Of a stretch of DNA of 64,000 nt, positions 1 to 9,302 are shown in pieces. The notes below the pieces were generated by a model. The model did no database searches and was not told where the DNA came from. It was given only the letters and a program-made list of their open reading frames with translations. The stretch's first letter is position 1; each line of letters starts with the position of its first letter. Source of the DNA: Mogibacterium sp. (GTDB lineage Bacteria; Bacillota; Clostridia; Peptostreptococcales; Anaerovoracaceae); NCBI GenBank assembly GCA_017512365.1, contig JAFWGQ010000058.1, positions 1 through 64,000 of the forward strand, read 5' to 3'. The translations under genes were made by a program, and so were the position numbers.

Positions 1-183
1 ACGACAGACGTAACAGGTGATCTTCACCTTCCTGAAGGCACAGAGATGTGCATGCCTGGAGACAACGTAGTGATGGAGATCGAGCTGATCACACCTATCG
101 CTATCGAGGAAGGACTGAGATTCGCTATCAGAGAAGGCGGAAGGACAGTCGGATCCGGCGTTGTTACAGAGATCATCGAGTAA
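1..183 (+). CDS. tuf: Elongation factor Tu, C-terminal 60 residues (5' end outside window)
   Basis: The reading frame is open from base 1 to TAA at 181-183. It encodes the end of EF-Tu domain III, recognisable by the MPGDNV segment, the ELITPIA stretch and the terminal [14 protein letters not shown]-Tu is the GTPase that delivers aminoacyl-tRNA to the ribosome. In most Bacillota tuf directly precedes rpsJ; here about 10 kb of other genes lie between them. A hairpin terminator follows 30 bases downstream. Confidence 0.97.
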   Translation, partial: TTDVTGDLHLPEGTEMCMPGDNVVMEIELITPIAIEEGLRFAIREGGRTVGSGVVTEIIE

Positions 184-212
184 TTTAGTCCGAATAAATA
201 CGGCAATATTGT

Positions 213-244
213 GGGCACCGCACGGCGCGGTGCCCCTTTATATT
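213..244 (+). terminator. Rho-independent terminator after tuf
   Basis: A perfect 9-bp stem (GGGCACCGC at 213-221 with GCGGTGCCC at 227-235, loop ACGGC) is followed by a short T-rich tail (CTTTATATT). It would end the str operon transcript. Confidence 0.85.
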
Positions 245-438
245 GTGATTGCCGGCGCTGTGCGGAAACCCTGTGATCTTTTTTACCGGCAAAAAATAAC
301 GTTAAAAAGACCACAACTCTTTACAATTACTGCCTTACACGTTAAAATCTTAATGTATGTTTATGTTATGCGGTGAGTGTGTGCGCATAGCGGCATGAAA
401 CCGTTGACATAATATTGGGAAGTTAAAGGAGGAGAACA

Positions 439-3400
439 ATGAAGAAAGGAAAAAGGCTGCTGGTCGTACTGCTGGCGACACTGACCATGGTGATCGGCGC
501 GGTCAGCATGTCGTATGCGTCTGAGTCCCATTATTGGGCGATTGGTTCTGGAGGCGGCGATGAATCAATAGAATTTAGATGTAACAAGTGGACAGATGAT
601 GATGGTACTGCAAGCGCCACTATTGCATTGGAATCAGCTTTAAGTAGCGGTTCTGTAAAATATGACGGTAGTGGACATGGTCTGGCGACCACTCCGGTTA
701 CGATTACGGATGCTCGGCATGTAGGCGATAACAGCATCTATTTTGATGTTGAGACCATTAATTATACTGGAACAGTGTATCCGAATACGGATGAAGAGTT
801 TGAATATAATAGTGGAAAGAAACCTACTAAAGTGGGTAATTATGAAGCTCATATCACGGTTTACTATGATAATGGCTCCAGTAGGCAATCAACAGAGCTG
901 AAAAAGGCGTTCAGTATCGTACAAAAAGAGGTTACTCTTACCTGGGAAGGACCTTTTGCTTTCACATATGATGGTGATGAGCATGCCCCTGAAGCTACTA
1001 GTGAAGATTTCGTCTATGGCGATGAGGTTTATGTCGATGTAACCGGTAAAACAGATTCAAATGCAAAAACACGTGAACCAAAATACACAGCAACTGCAAG
1101 CCTGGCTGGGGATGATGCATATAATTATGTGTTTGCTGAAGGAGTAGAAATAGAACATGACTTCTGGATCGACCAGAAAGGCGTGACCGTCAGCGGTATC
1201 ACTGCAGAGGGCAAGACATATGACGGAACCTCTGACGCAACGCTGAAATATGAAGGTCTTGCTCAAATCGAGGGCATCGTTTCTGGAGAGCAGGTGTTCG
1301 TAAATTCTGCTACAGGATATTTCTACGATGGAAGCGATGGACCGAAAGAGGAAACTGAAGTAAAGGATGCCGGTAACGGGATCAGGATCAAACTTGAGGC
1401 TGATACGTATGATAGTGAGACTGATCACAAAGTTACGGAGCCTGGAACTGTAACTCTCGGCGGCAATGATAAAGAAAATTATTATGTAAAGAAAGTACAG
1501 ACTAATCTGAAGGGCAATATCGCACCTCTTCCTGCCCAGATAGTATGGGAATCTGATGATGAAGATGTTGCAGAGAACCCTGATCACGCGCTGATATACA
1601 ACGGAAAGTATCAGGCGCCTACTGCTAAGGTGGACAATCTTATCGGATCTGACGGGCTTTTAGATATCACGGTAAAAGTAAACGGTGCAAAGATACCTGC
1701 CGGCAGGGAATATGGAGCGAAGGCTGTAAAAATTAACGGCAGCAGCAACTATACTTTGCAGGGTGCAGATAATCTCGAGACTGAATTCAGTATCTATCCA
1801 AGAAAGGTTGCACTTACATGGATAGGCGACAAAGTGGATGTAGAGGATAACAAGGTTTATTCGGACGGTCTCATCTATAACGGAAAAGAACAGGCACCGA
1901 CTATAGATATCCAGAAGGCCACAGAAACATCTAGTGATGGTCTTATTGATGGCGATGACCTAGACCTCACGATAGAGGGGGCGAAGGTGGATTCCAATGC
2001 CAAAGCCAAAGTAGCTTATTACCCGGCAAAAGCGACATTTACCAATCCGAACTACACGCTTGATGATCCTCTGAAAAAGAGAGTCAACAAGACTGAAACA
2101 GAATTCAAGATCTATCAGAAATCCGTAGAATCGGTCAGCTGGACGGACACCCATAAAGGGGAAACCAGTCCAATGGCCTCCGATGGCGTGGTGTTCACAT
2201 ATGACGGAAAGTTCCACTACATGGAAGCACATCCGAAATCGTCCGCGATCGTACCTGGTGATGAACCGGTTACAATAACTGTTGTGCATCAGGATGTGAA
2301 ACCTGGACAGGAAGAGCCTGTGTTTGTGGACAATAACAGGTGGATCGATGCCAATGTAAAATCAGAAACTTCAAAGTATGTTGCACATGCAGAATCTCTG
2401 AGCGATCTGAACTATACATTCTCAGAGGATGCCCGTTATCCGGATACAGTCGATGTTAAAGATATGGACTGCAAGTTTAATATCGATCAGCTCGAAGCTG
2501 ACTTCAGCTGGGACAAGACCAAGTTCACATATGATGGTCAGCATCAGCAGCCTAAGGGTACAATAACAAATCTTCAGGATAACGAGGAAACAGGTAAAAC
2601 TGATGAGTGTGAAGTAGAAAAGTATTGGTATCGCATAACATCAGACGGTGCGCTTGGGGACCTTGTGGAAATGACTATCGATGCAGGCACATACAGAGTC
2701 TATCCGGTAGTCTTAAGTGACACTAACTACAGACCGAAATTCTCACTTGACCCGTTATTCTGGGATCATGAGGATTATAGGATCTTCGCTCGTCCGGTCG
2801 AACTCAAATGGACTCCGAGTGCAAGAGAGTTCACCTATGATGCAAACAAGCATGAGTATTCGGCAGAGGTCACAAATGTCGTCAAGGAGAGAGAGGATAC
2901 CAAAGAAGCGGATGTAGTTGAAACGGTACTTGGCGGAATCTATGCAGAAGCCAATGCAGGCAGCTATACCGCGAAAGTGGCAGAACTGGTAGGGTCTGAC
3001 GGCGTAACACCGGCTGAAAACTACACTCTGCTTGCAAAAGAGATCGATGGCGACGAGACTACAAAGGTCAAGGATGCAAGCATCAACTGGAAGATCAACA
3101 AGAAGGATCTGACTGTCACGGTATATGACAAGACCGGATACTACGGCGATGACCCAGCGACATACGTGCATGGTGTCAAGTACACAGGACTTGTAAACGG
3201 CGACGCCAACAAGGATGACAACAATGGTGTTCCGGGCACATATGATGCCAACCAGTTCAAGGATCCGGAAAAACCTAATGTCAAGGCTGTTGTGGAAGGC
3301 GCTCTGGCGTACAGCTGCAAATATAAGCAGTACGGCAAGCCTGGCAAGTATGCTGTCAGCGCAAGCGGTCTGACATCAGACAACTACAACATCAAGTTTG

Positions 3401-4005
3401 TTGATGGTACGCTGACGATCAAGGACAGGAACCTGGCGGGCGATCTGGTTGCAAAGGCAAAGGCCGGCAACAAGAAGGCTACGATCTCCTGGAAGAAAGT
3501 GAAAGGCGCAGCTAAGTATCAGATCTACTTCTCGCCATGCAACAAGGGCAACAAGAAGTACACACCTAAGCTGTACAAGACTGTAAGCTCCAGCAAGAAG
3601 TCGTACACGATCAAGAAGCTCAAGAAGAACACATACTATAAGTTCTATGTAGTTGCTCTTGACAGCTCCGGAAAGAGGCTCGCAAAGACAGAGGAAAATC
3701 ACTTCTGCACGAACAATGTAAGCGAGGTCTACACTAACCCGAAGAGCGTCACGGCTTCGAAGACAAAAGTCACTGTCAAGAAGGGCGGCACATACAAGGT
3801 GAAGACTACTGTTACCAAGGTAAGGTCAGACAAGAGACTGACCAACGGAACACACACCAAGAAGGTAAGATACAGAAGCGCTGCTAAGACGGTCGCGACT
3901 GTAAGCAAGAACGGTACCATCAAGGGTGTTGAAACCGGATGGTGCAGAGTGTACACCATGGGAGCCAACGGAATCTGGCAGGTGATCGAAGTAACCGTTA
4001 AGTAG
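439..4005 (+). CDS. Large secreted MBG/YDG-repeat protein with C-terminal Fn3 and Ig-like domains
   Basis: The protein has 1188 aa. An N-terminal signal peptide (KKGKR, hydrophobic core, likely cleavage after A27) shows export. The body repeats an MBG-like module, marked by F-x-YDG or IYNG-x-Q-AP motifs near residues 175, 386, 479, 587, 697 and 799. There is also a YDG-type unit near 258 and an MBG_2-like unit near 890-990. A fibronectin type III domain spans about 1000-1092 (ATISWKKV, GAAKYQIY, YYKFYVVA). A Big-type Ig domain ends the chain. No LPxTG-like signal or membrane anchor is visible, so it is probably released or loosely wall-bound. AAAGGAGGAG precedes the ATG by a few bases. The gene is monocistronic, with a terminator on each side. 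Function unknown; an adhesion or matrix role is inferred from architecture. Confidence 0.85.
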   Translation: MKKGKRLLVVLLATLTMVIGAVSMSYASESHYWAIGSGGGDESIEFRCNKWTDDDGTASATIALESALSSGSVKYDGSGHGLATTPVTITDARHVGDNSIYFDVETINYTGTVYPNTDEEFEYNSGKKPTKVGNYEAHITVYYDNGSSRQSTELKKAFSIVQKEVTLTWEGPFAFTYDGDEHAPEATSEDFVYGDEVYVDVTGKTDSNAKTREPKYTATASLAGDDAYNYVFAEGVEIEHDFWIDQKGVTVSGITAEGKTYDGTSDATLKYEGLAQIEGIVSGEQVFVNSATGYFYDGSDGPKEETEVKDAGNGIRIKLEADTYDSETDHKVTEPGTVTLGGNDKENYYVKKVQTNLKGNIAPLPAQIVWESDDEDVAENPDHALIYNGKYQAPTAKVDNLIGSDGLLDITVKVNGAKIPAGREYGAKAVKINGSSNYTLQGADNLETEFSIYPRKVALTWIGDKVDVEDNKVYSDGLIYNGKEQAPTIDIQKATETSSDGLIDGDDLDLTIEGAKVDSNAKAKVAYYPAKATFTNPNYTLDDPLKKRVNKTETEFKIYQKSVESVSWTDTHKGETSPMASDGVVFTYDGKFHYMEAHPKSSAIVPGDEPVTITVVHQDVKPGQEEPVFVDNNRWIDANVKSETSKYVAHAESLSDLNYTFSEDARYPDTVDVKDMDCKFNIDQLEADFSWDKTKFTYDGQHQQPKGTITNLQDNEETGKTDECEVEKYWYRITSDGALGDLVEMTIDAGTYRVYPVVLSDTNYRPKFSLDPLFWDHEDYRIFARPVELKWTPSAREFTYDANKHEYSAEVTNVVKEREDTKEADVVETVLGGIYAEANAGSYTAKVAELVGSDGVTPAENYTLLAKEIDGDETTKVKDASINWKINKKDLTVTVYDKTGYYGDDPATYVHGVKYTGLVNGDANKDDNNGVPGTYDANQFKDPEKPNVKAVVEGALAYSCKYKQYGKPGKYAVSASGLTSDNYNIKFVDGTLTIKDRNLAGDLVAKAKAGNKKATISWKKVKGAAKYQIYFSPCNKGNKKYTPKLYKTVSSSKKSYTIKKLKKNTYYKFYVVALDSSGKRLAKTEENHFCTNNVSEVYTNPKSVTASKTKVTVKKGGTYKVKTTVTKVRSDKRLTNGTHTKKVRYRSAAKTVATVSKNGTIKGVETGWCRVYTMGANGIWQVIEVTVK

Positions 4006-4058
4006 TTTGCTTCGGACTGACAACAGGGGCTGAAACGGCCCCCGAAAGACCAAAACAG

Positions 4059-4093
4059 ACAGGAAGGCGAAAATTTTCGTCTTCCTGTTTTCT
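4059..4093 (+). terminator. Rho-independent terminator of the MBG-repeat gene
   Basis: ACAGGAAG (4059-4066) pairs with CTTCCTGT (4081-4088). An inner CGAAAA/TTTTCG helix extends the stem and TTTCTTG follows. Confidence 0.85.
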
Positions 4094-4311
4094 TGCCCGA
4101 AAACAGCGATCCGTTTGACGGATAAATTCTTATTTTACGAAAAATCGAGGGGCGTTCCCCCGTTTTCGGGGAAATCCCAAAAAGAGGGATTTCAATGTCG
4201 GATTAAGTGCTTTTTTTGTTCGACAGTTTTTCGCGGACAATGTAGCATCGTGTCACAACGGAGCTGCAGCCGGAAATGATGCAGTCAACTGCAGCAGAAA
4301 GGAGCACTGAA
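4094..4311. other. Non-coding spacer with two further hairpins
   Basis: No ORF is credible here. Two compact hairpins are visible: CCCCG-TTTT-CGGGG at 4157-4171 and AAATCCC/GGGATTT at 4172-4192, followed by a T-run near 4210. These could be a second terminator or the leader of the downstream PC4-adhesin pair. No convincing -35/-10 pair was found. Confidence 0.5.
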
Positions 4312-4734
4312 ATGGCTAACGTTAATACACGACAGAGACGTGATGAAAAAGTCACGTTTGACCTGATGGAGAACCTGCTGGTGTTCGGACAGAGAAAGGA
4401 CTCTGGCTGGACGAAGGAGGCCAACATAGTCTGCTGGAACGGCGGCTCTCCCAAGCTGGATATCAGGGAGTGGGACCCGGATCACGAGAGAATGTCCAAG
4501 GGCGTCACGCTTTACGAGGCCGAGGCCGAGAGGCTCGCAAAAGTACTTTGCAAAAGATACGGCATCACCGCGGGCAGCCGCAAAGGAAAGGGGAGCGGCT
4601 ATGAGAGCTTTACAGATGAGGAAGAGCTCTTTGAAGACGAAAACTTCGCCTCCCCGGAAAGCATTCCGGAGGAGGATGCTGCTGCCGGGGAAGACGCAGT
4701 GACCGGAGAGGCGGAGGAAGGAGGCACGTCATGA
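4312..4734 (+). CDS. PC4/YdbC-family ssDNA-binding protein with acidic tail
   Basis: The protein has 140 aa. Residues 1-85 match the bacterial PC4-like YdbC family: KVTFDLMENLLVFG, then SGWTKEANIVCWNGG, then KLDIREWDPDHERMSKGVTL. The family forms dimers that bind single-stranded DNA and resembles the eukaryotic transcription coactivator PC4. The C-terminal third is highly acidic (EEELFEDENF, EEDAAAGEDA), unlike the short family norm. The start at 4312 is chosen because GAAAGGAG lies just upstream; an in-frame ATG at 4276 has no RBS. The stop overlaps the ATG of the VaFE adhesin by 4 bases (ATGA), so the two genes are probably translationally coupled. Confidence 0.8.
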   Translation: MANVNTRQRRDEKVTFDLMENLLVFGQRKDSGWTKEANIVCWNGGSPKLDIREWDPDHERMSKGVTLYEAEAERLAKVLCKRYGITAGSRKGKGSGYESFTDEEELFEDENFASPESIPEEDAAAGEDAVTGEAEEGGTS

Positions 4735-7484
4735 TCTCCGTAAGCAGACATGCCGGCCGCCGGATGGCAGTGCTGATCCTGATGCTTGCGCTGGCCCTTT
4801 CCCTTACAACATCCCCTGCTCATGCGGCAGCGGGGACTGTGACCCTCAAGTACGGAGGAGTCACCAGTTACGGAGGAGCGGGATACACCTATCTGAAATG
4901 GGTAACTCATATAGACGGAGAAGCGGTGGATCTGGATGAAGTGGCGGGCGTGAGCAGGTCTTACGCGTACTGCGTGCAGCCGACTGCGGATCCCCCGCCG
5001 GAGGGCACGCACAAAGTCACGATCGTCGATGATGACGACACGGGCAGGATATCCAAAATGAGGAAGTTCATCTACTACCTGCCGGGTTCATACGGATACG
5101 CCAAAGTGACGAAGAAAAAGTGGTTTTCGGGCTGCTCCGTAAACGAAGCGTATTCACTGGGCCATCTGGGCCTGTCCTGGATATATGACAAATACTCTGA
5201 TGATGTCAAAGTATGGGGAGGAGCTTCCGACTCCGTCGTCAAGAAGGTAAAAGGCCTTGTGGATGACCTGAAAAATCTCCCGGATCCTCCGGAGGAATAC
5301 GAGATATTCTGGGTGAAGGTCTCGGGCAAGCAGGATGTTTTCGGAGCTTTCTACAGTACGGAATACGGCAAGGCCAAGGTAAAGAAGACCTCTGCCATGC
5401 CGCATATCACAGACGGCAATGTCAATTACAGCATCGAGGGAGCGCAGTACACCCTGTACGAGGATGCCGAATGCAAGACGCTGGCAAAGACGTCGTCCGG
5501 AGGCAAAGCGGTGATCACCGTAAAAGCCGACGGGGACTCGGATCCGATCGAAGTGGAGACCGGACAGTACTACATGAAGGAGACAAAGGCTCCTAAAGGA
5601 TATGCGCTGGATACAGACGTGCATTCGATAGAAGTACATAAGGACAAGACCACTACCTACTCGGCGACAGACGTGCCGAAAAGCAGCTGCGTCGAGCTGC
5701 TCCTGCAGAAGGCGGACAGGGAGACCGGGCAGCCGAGGCCGCAGGGCGGCGCGAGCCTGGCGGGAGCCGAATACACGGTCAGTTACTACGACGCCGCGGT
5801 CCCTGCCGGACAGACCGGGGACGCGCTCGCGCCGTATGTAACAGGCAGAGCGCCCGCAAAGATCGAAGGAAGGGATGCCGTATGGGTGTTCAGGACCGAC
5901 GAGGAAGGCCGCGTAAAGATGAACGATCCCGACGGGTATCTCGTGCAGGAAAAGAGCGCGCCTCTCTACAGGGACTCTTCGGGCAGGCCGGTGCTGCCTT
6001 TCGGGATCATCTCGGTAAAGGAAACGGCCGAGCCGAAAGGCTATGAACTGGACAGCAGGACATACTACGCGGCCATAACAGACAGCGGACAGACCGAAAC
6101 GATCGCCGCCCTGGCGGAACTGACCGGAACATCGTCCCTGAAGGAACAGGTCATCAGAGGAGACCTGAAGTTCATCAAAGCAGCGGAAGGACGCAAAAGG
6201 ATGGGAGGCGTGCTGTTCCGGCTGACCTCTCTCACTACAGGCGAGAGCCATGTGCTGGTGACGGACAGGAACGGGGTCGCGTCCACAGCGTCCGGATGGA
6301 ACCTCCACAGCAAAAATACCAACGAGGGCAGGACCGCTGAGGACGGCGTATGGTTCAACGGCTACGGCAATGAAGCCGGGGGCGCCGGAACGGACGACTC
6401 GAAGGGAGCTCTTCCGTACGATACGTACAAGCTGGAGGAACTCAGGTGCGAAGCCAACGAGGGCTATGAGCTGTTCAGCGACGAGGTCACCATCGAAAGG
6501 CCGCTCGTGACCGTGGACCTCGGTACCTATGACAACGAGAAGACTCCGGTCCCCGTGATCGAGACCAGGGCAAGGGACGACGAAAGCGGAGAAAATAAAG
6601 CCGTCGCCGACAGCAAAGTGGTCATCGTGGATGAGATAAGCTATTCGGGGGTCGCAGCCGGAAAGACGTATACCATGGAAGGCAGGCTGATGGACAGGGA
6701 AAGCGGCGAACCGCTGAAGGATGAAGGGGGCAATGAAGTAAAGGGCAGTACCGAATTCTACGCGGAATCGAAAGAGGGAAGCATAGAGGTCAGGTTCGAG
6801 ATGGACGCCTCTTCTCTCGGAGGAAAGGAAGCGGTGGTGTTCGAGTATCTCAAACAGGACGGAGAACTGGTAGCGGCTCACGCCGACATCAACAACAAAA
6901 AGCAGACGGTAAAACTCGAGGAGCCGCCGAAGCCGGAGATCCACACTGACGCCCGCGACGGGGAAAGCGGCACGGGCAAGGCGGAGGCGGACAAGGATGT
7001 GTGGATCATCGACACGGTCGAATACAAAAACCTCACGCCGGGAGTGAACTACCTGCTGTGCGGGCTGCTCATGGACAAGGAGACGGGGCAGAAGCTGCTC
7101 GACGACTCAGGCGGAGAGATACGCGCCTCGTCGGAGTTCACCGCGCAGACGGAGAGCGGCTCGCATGAGATCAGCTTCCGCTTCAGCGGGGAGAAGCTCG
7201 CGGGAAAGGATGCAGTAGTGTTCGAATATCTCTACCTGAAGGAGACGCAGGAGATGGTCGCGAGCCACGAGGACATCAACAGCAGGAAGCAGACTGTCAG
7301 GCTGACCGAGGTGAAGGAGCCGCCACCGCCTGAGAAGGAAAAGCCGAAGAAGAAGAAAAGCAGTCCGGATACCGGAGACTCAGCTGAACAGGCGCTGTAC
7401 TGCCTGGCAGCCATGGCGGCAGCACTGGAGATGGCCTTGTTGACCCTCAGACGAAGGAATGATAGACTCAAGCGGGGCGAGTAG
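4731..7484 (+). CDS. Wall-anchored VaFE-repeat surface adhesin with thioester-like domain
   Basis: The protein has 917 aa. It has a signal peptide (residues 1-32, ending AHA) and a thioester-domain-like head with YCVQP (Cys81). Prealbumin/SpaA-like Cna-B domains follow at roughly 205-310 and 320-600. Two VaFE repeats lie at about 606-720 and 735-845, each with the T-x-A-x-D-x-x-SG opening and VVFEYL...DIN close. The C-terminus has a Lys-rich stretch, the sorting signal SPDTGD (about 877), a hydrophobic segment and a basic tail. SPxTG signals are used by class B-like sortases of Clostridia. In the second thioester motif the usual Gln appears to be His (LGHLGLSW), so a covalent thioester is uncertain. 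No sortase gene lies in this window. The start codon overlaps the stop of the PC4-like gene. Confidence 0.85.
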   Translation: MISVSRHAGRRMAVLILMLALALSLTTSPAHAAAGTVTLKYGGVTSYGGAGYTYLKWVTHIDGEAVDLDEVAGVSRSYAYCVQPTADPPPEGTHKVTIVDDDDTGRISKMRKFIYYLPGSYGYAKVTKKKWFSGCSVNEAYSLGHLGLSWIYDKYSDDVKVWGGASDSVVKKVKGLVDDLKNLPDPPEEYEIFWVKVSGKQDVFGAFYSTEYGKAKVKKTSAMPHITDGNVNYSIEGAQYTLYEDAECKTLAKTSSGGKAVITVKADGDSDPIEVETGQYYMKETKAPKGYALDTDVHSIEVHKDKTTTYSATDVPKSSCVELLLQKADRETGQPRPQGGASLAGAEYTVSYYDAAVPAGQTGDALAPYVTGRAPAKIEGRDAVWVFRTDEEGRVKMNDPDGYLVQEKSAPLYRDSSGRPVLPFGIISVKETAEPKGYELDSRTYYAAITDSGQTETIAALAELTGTSSLKEQVIRGDLKFIKAAEGRKRMGGVLFRLTSLTTGESHVLVTDRNGVASTASGWNLHSKNTNEGRTAEDGVWFNGYGNEAGGAGTDDSKGALPYDTYKLEELRCEANEGYELFSDEVTIERPLVTVDLGTYDNEKTPVPVIETRARDDESGENKAVADSKVVIVDEISYSGVAAGKTYTMEGRLMDRESGEPLKDEGGNEVKGSTEFYAESKEGSIEVRFEMDASSLGGKEAVVFEYLKQDGELVAAHADINNKKQTVKLEEPPKPEIHTDARDGESGTGKAEADKDVWIIDTVEYKNLTPGVNYLLCGLLMDKETGQKLLDDSGGEIRASSEFTAQTESGSHEISFRFSGEKLAGKDAVVFEYLYLKETQEMVASHEDINSRKQTVRLTEVKEPPPPEKEKPKKKKSSPDTGDSAEQALYCLAAMAAALEMALLTLRRRNDRLKRGE

Positions 7485-7507
7485 AAGGACCCCGGACAGG
7501 AGCACAC

Positions 7508-8854
7508 ATGAAAGTCGCATTCCACACTCTGGGCTGCAAGGTGAATCAATACGAGACGGAGGCCATGAAAGAGGCCTTCGTTTCCCGTGGAGCCGAGATC
7601 GTTTCCGAGGATGAGGCTGCGGACGTATACATCGTGAACACCTGCACCGTGACGAACATCGCCGACAGGAAGTCGCGGCAGTTCATCAGGAGGATGAGCT
7701 CGCAGAATCCCGGCGCTCTCATGGTAGTGACGGGCTGCTATGCCCAGGTGGCGGAAGACTCTCTGGCAAAGATGCCCGAAGTGGACATGATCGTGGGCAA
7801 CAGCCTCAAGTCGGGGATAGCGGACGCGGTATATGAAGCTGTCGGAAGGAAGGACGGACTCCCGCTGAGGAAGGTGCTCCCGTATGACGAGCTCACAGGC
7901 TACGATGACATGGGCATAGTATCCGCCGAGGAGTCTTCGAAGTGCAGGGCGTATATAAAGATAGAGGAAGGCTGCGACAGGTTCTGCGCGTACTGCCTCA
8001 TACCCTTTGCGAGAGGCAGGGTCAGGAGCAGGGTTCCCGAGGAGATCGTGGCCGAAGCGAAGGGCCTGATCGGAAGGGGCTGCAGGGAGATCGTCCTGAC
8101 AGGCATCAACACGGCTCTGTACGGCACTGAGGCAGGCTTTGACTTCAGGCGCATGGACGATGAGGCCGGGCTTTCGGGCCTCGAGACCGTTATAAAGAGG
8201 CTCGACGCTCTGGAGGGGGACTTCAGGATACGCCTGAGCTCTCTGGAGCCGACTGTCGTCGATGTGAACGACGTAAGGAAGCTGCTCGGATACGGAAAGC
8301 TCTGCCATCACCTGCACCTTTCCATACAGAGCGGCAGCGACCATGTGCTGGGCCTCATGAACCGCCGCTACAGCGCAGCGGACTACCTTGAAATAGTAAG
8401 GGCGCTCAAGGACTTCGATCCGGACTACGGGATCACGACTGACATAATAGCCGGCTTTCCGGGGGAGACGGAGGAGGATCACCGCGAGACCCTCGCCCTC
8501 ATAGAAAGAGCGGGCTTCGGCAGGGTGCACGTCTTCAGGTACTCCCCGAGAGCGGGAACGGCGGCTGCAAAGATGAGCGGCCAGACGGACGGCGGCACAA
8601 AAGCGCGCAGAGGCGCTGAGCTCCAGAAGGCCGCTGACAGGGCGTTCGAAGCATTCGCGGAGCAGAACAGGGGACGCACGCACAGCTTCCTCGCCGAGGA
8701 GCGCGCAGACGGATACGTCTCGGGATATACGGACAACTACATACGCGCATACGTAAAGGATGAGGATGAAGAGATAAGAACAGGCGAATTCTGCGATGTG
8801 AGGATCACGGGCATGGCGCGCGACGGCGTGCTTGCCGTAAAAGCACAGGACTGA
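7508..8854 (+). CDS. mtaB: tRNA t6A37 methylthiotransferase MtaB
   Basis: The protein has 448 aa. It is a radical-SAM methylthiotransferase that converts t6A37 of ANN-decoding tRNAs to ms2t6A. The N-terminal MTTase domain carries its three cluster Cys (C10 in HTLGCKVNQ, C46 in VNTCTVTN, C77 in VTGCYAQ). The radical-SAM CxxxCxxC is C156/C160/C163 in EEGCDRFCAYC. A TRAM domain closes the chain. The motif HTLGCKVN separates MtaB from MiaB and RimO. CAGGAG lies upstream of the ATG, 23 bases after the adhesin stop. Confidence 0.95.
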   Translation: MKVAFHTLGCKVNQYETEAMKEAFVSRGAEIVSEDEAADVYIVNTCTVTNIADRKSRQFIRRMSSQNPGALMVVTGCYAQVAEDSLAKMPEVDMIVGNSLKSGIADAVYEAVGRKDGLPLRKVLPYDELTGYDDMGIVSAEESSKCRAYIKIEEGCDRFCAYCLIPFARGRVRSRVPEEIVAEAKGLIGRGCREIVLTGINTALYGTEAGFDFRRMDDEAGLSGLETVIKRLDALEGDFRIRLSSLEPTVVDVNDVRKLLGYGKLCHHLHLSIQSGSDHVLGLMNRRYSAADYLEIVRALKDFDPDYGITTDIIAGFPGETEEDHRETLALIERAGFGRVHVFRYSPRAGTAAAKMSGQTDGGTKARRGAELQKAADRAFEAFAEQNRGRTHSFLAEERADGYVSGYTDNYIRAYVKDEDEEIRTGEFCDVRITGMARDGVLAVKAQD

Positions 8855-8960
8855 AAGCGGGCAAAGAAGCATGGAATATGATAGAATATATAAACCGAGA
8901 GGCAAAATAAATGCCCTCCTTCAGAGGGTGATCGTAAAAATCGCAAGGAGGATAAGATCT

Positions 8961-9302
8961 ATGGACGACTGCATTTTCTGCAAACTCGCGAACGGCGAGA
9001 TCCCAACGGACATGGTCTACGAGGATGAGCTGATCGCAGTGTTCCGCGACGCGTCGCCTCAGGCTCCGGTCCACATGCTGATGGTACCGAAGGTCCATGT
9101 TGCATCGCTCGATGACCTGACCGATGAGCACGCGGACCTCATGGGACACATGATGCTCAAGATCAGAGAGGTGGCGGCAAAGGAAGGCCTAGAGAAAGGC
9201 TACCGCTGCGTGATCAATACAGGCGAGGACGGACAGCAGACCGTGATGCATCTGCACATCCACATCCTCGGCAAGCGCGCCATGCAGTGGCCGCCGGGCT
9301 AA
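8961..9302 (+). CDS. HIT-family nucleotide hydrolase/transferase
   Basis: The protein has 113 aa. It shows CIFCKLANGEIP at the N-terminus and the histidine triad H97-L-H99-I-H101 near the C-terminus, as in Hint-type purine nucleoside phosphoramidases. AAGGAGGA (8945-8952) selects the ATG at 8961; an in-frame ATG 30 codons upstream lacks an RBS. The last bases overlap the stop of the convergent pseudogene. Confidence 0.93.
   Translation: MDDCIFCKLANGEIPTDMVYEDELIAVFRDASPQAPVHMLMVPKVHVASLDDLTDEHADLMGHMMLKIREVAAKEGLEKGYRCVINTGEDGQQTVMHLHIHILGKRAMQWPPG

Noticed and set aside
403..415. TTGACA-TAATAT promoter before the MBG gene
   Set aside because: The two hexamers nearly abut, so they cannot form one promoter; the real start remains unknown.
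5154..6944. 596-residue open frame on the minus strand
   Set aside because: It mirrors the VaFE adhesin, has no RBS, and shows low-complexity Arg/His/Leu composition typical of the reverse of a GC-rich gene.
7232..8905. 557-residue open frame on the minus strand
   Set aside because: It lies opposite mtaB, which has complete catalytic motifs; no family similarity was seen.
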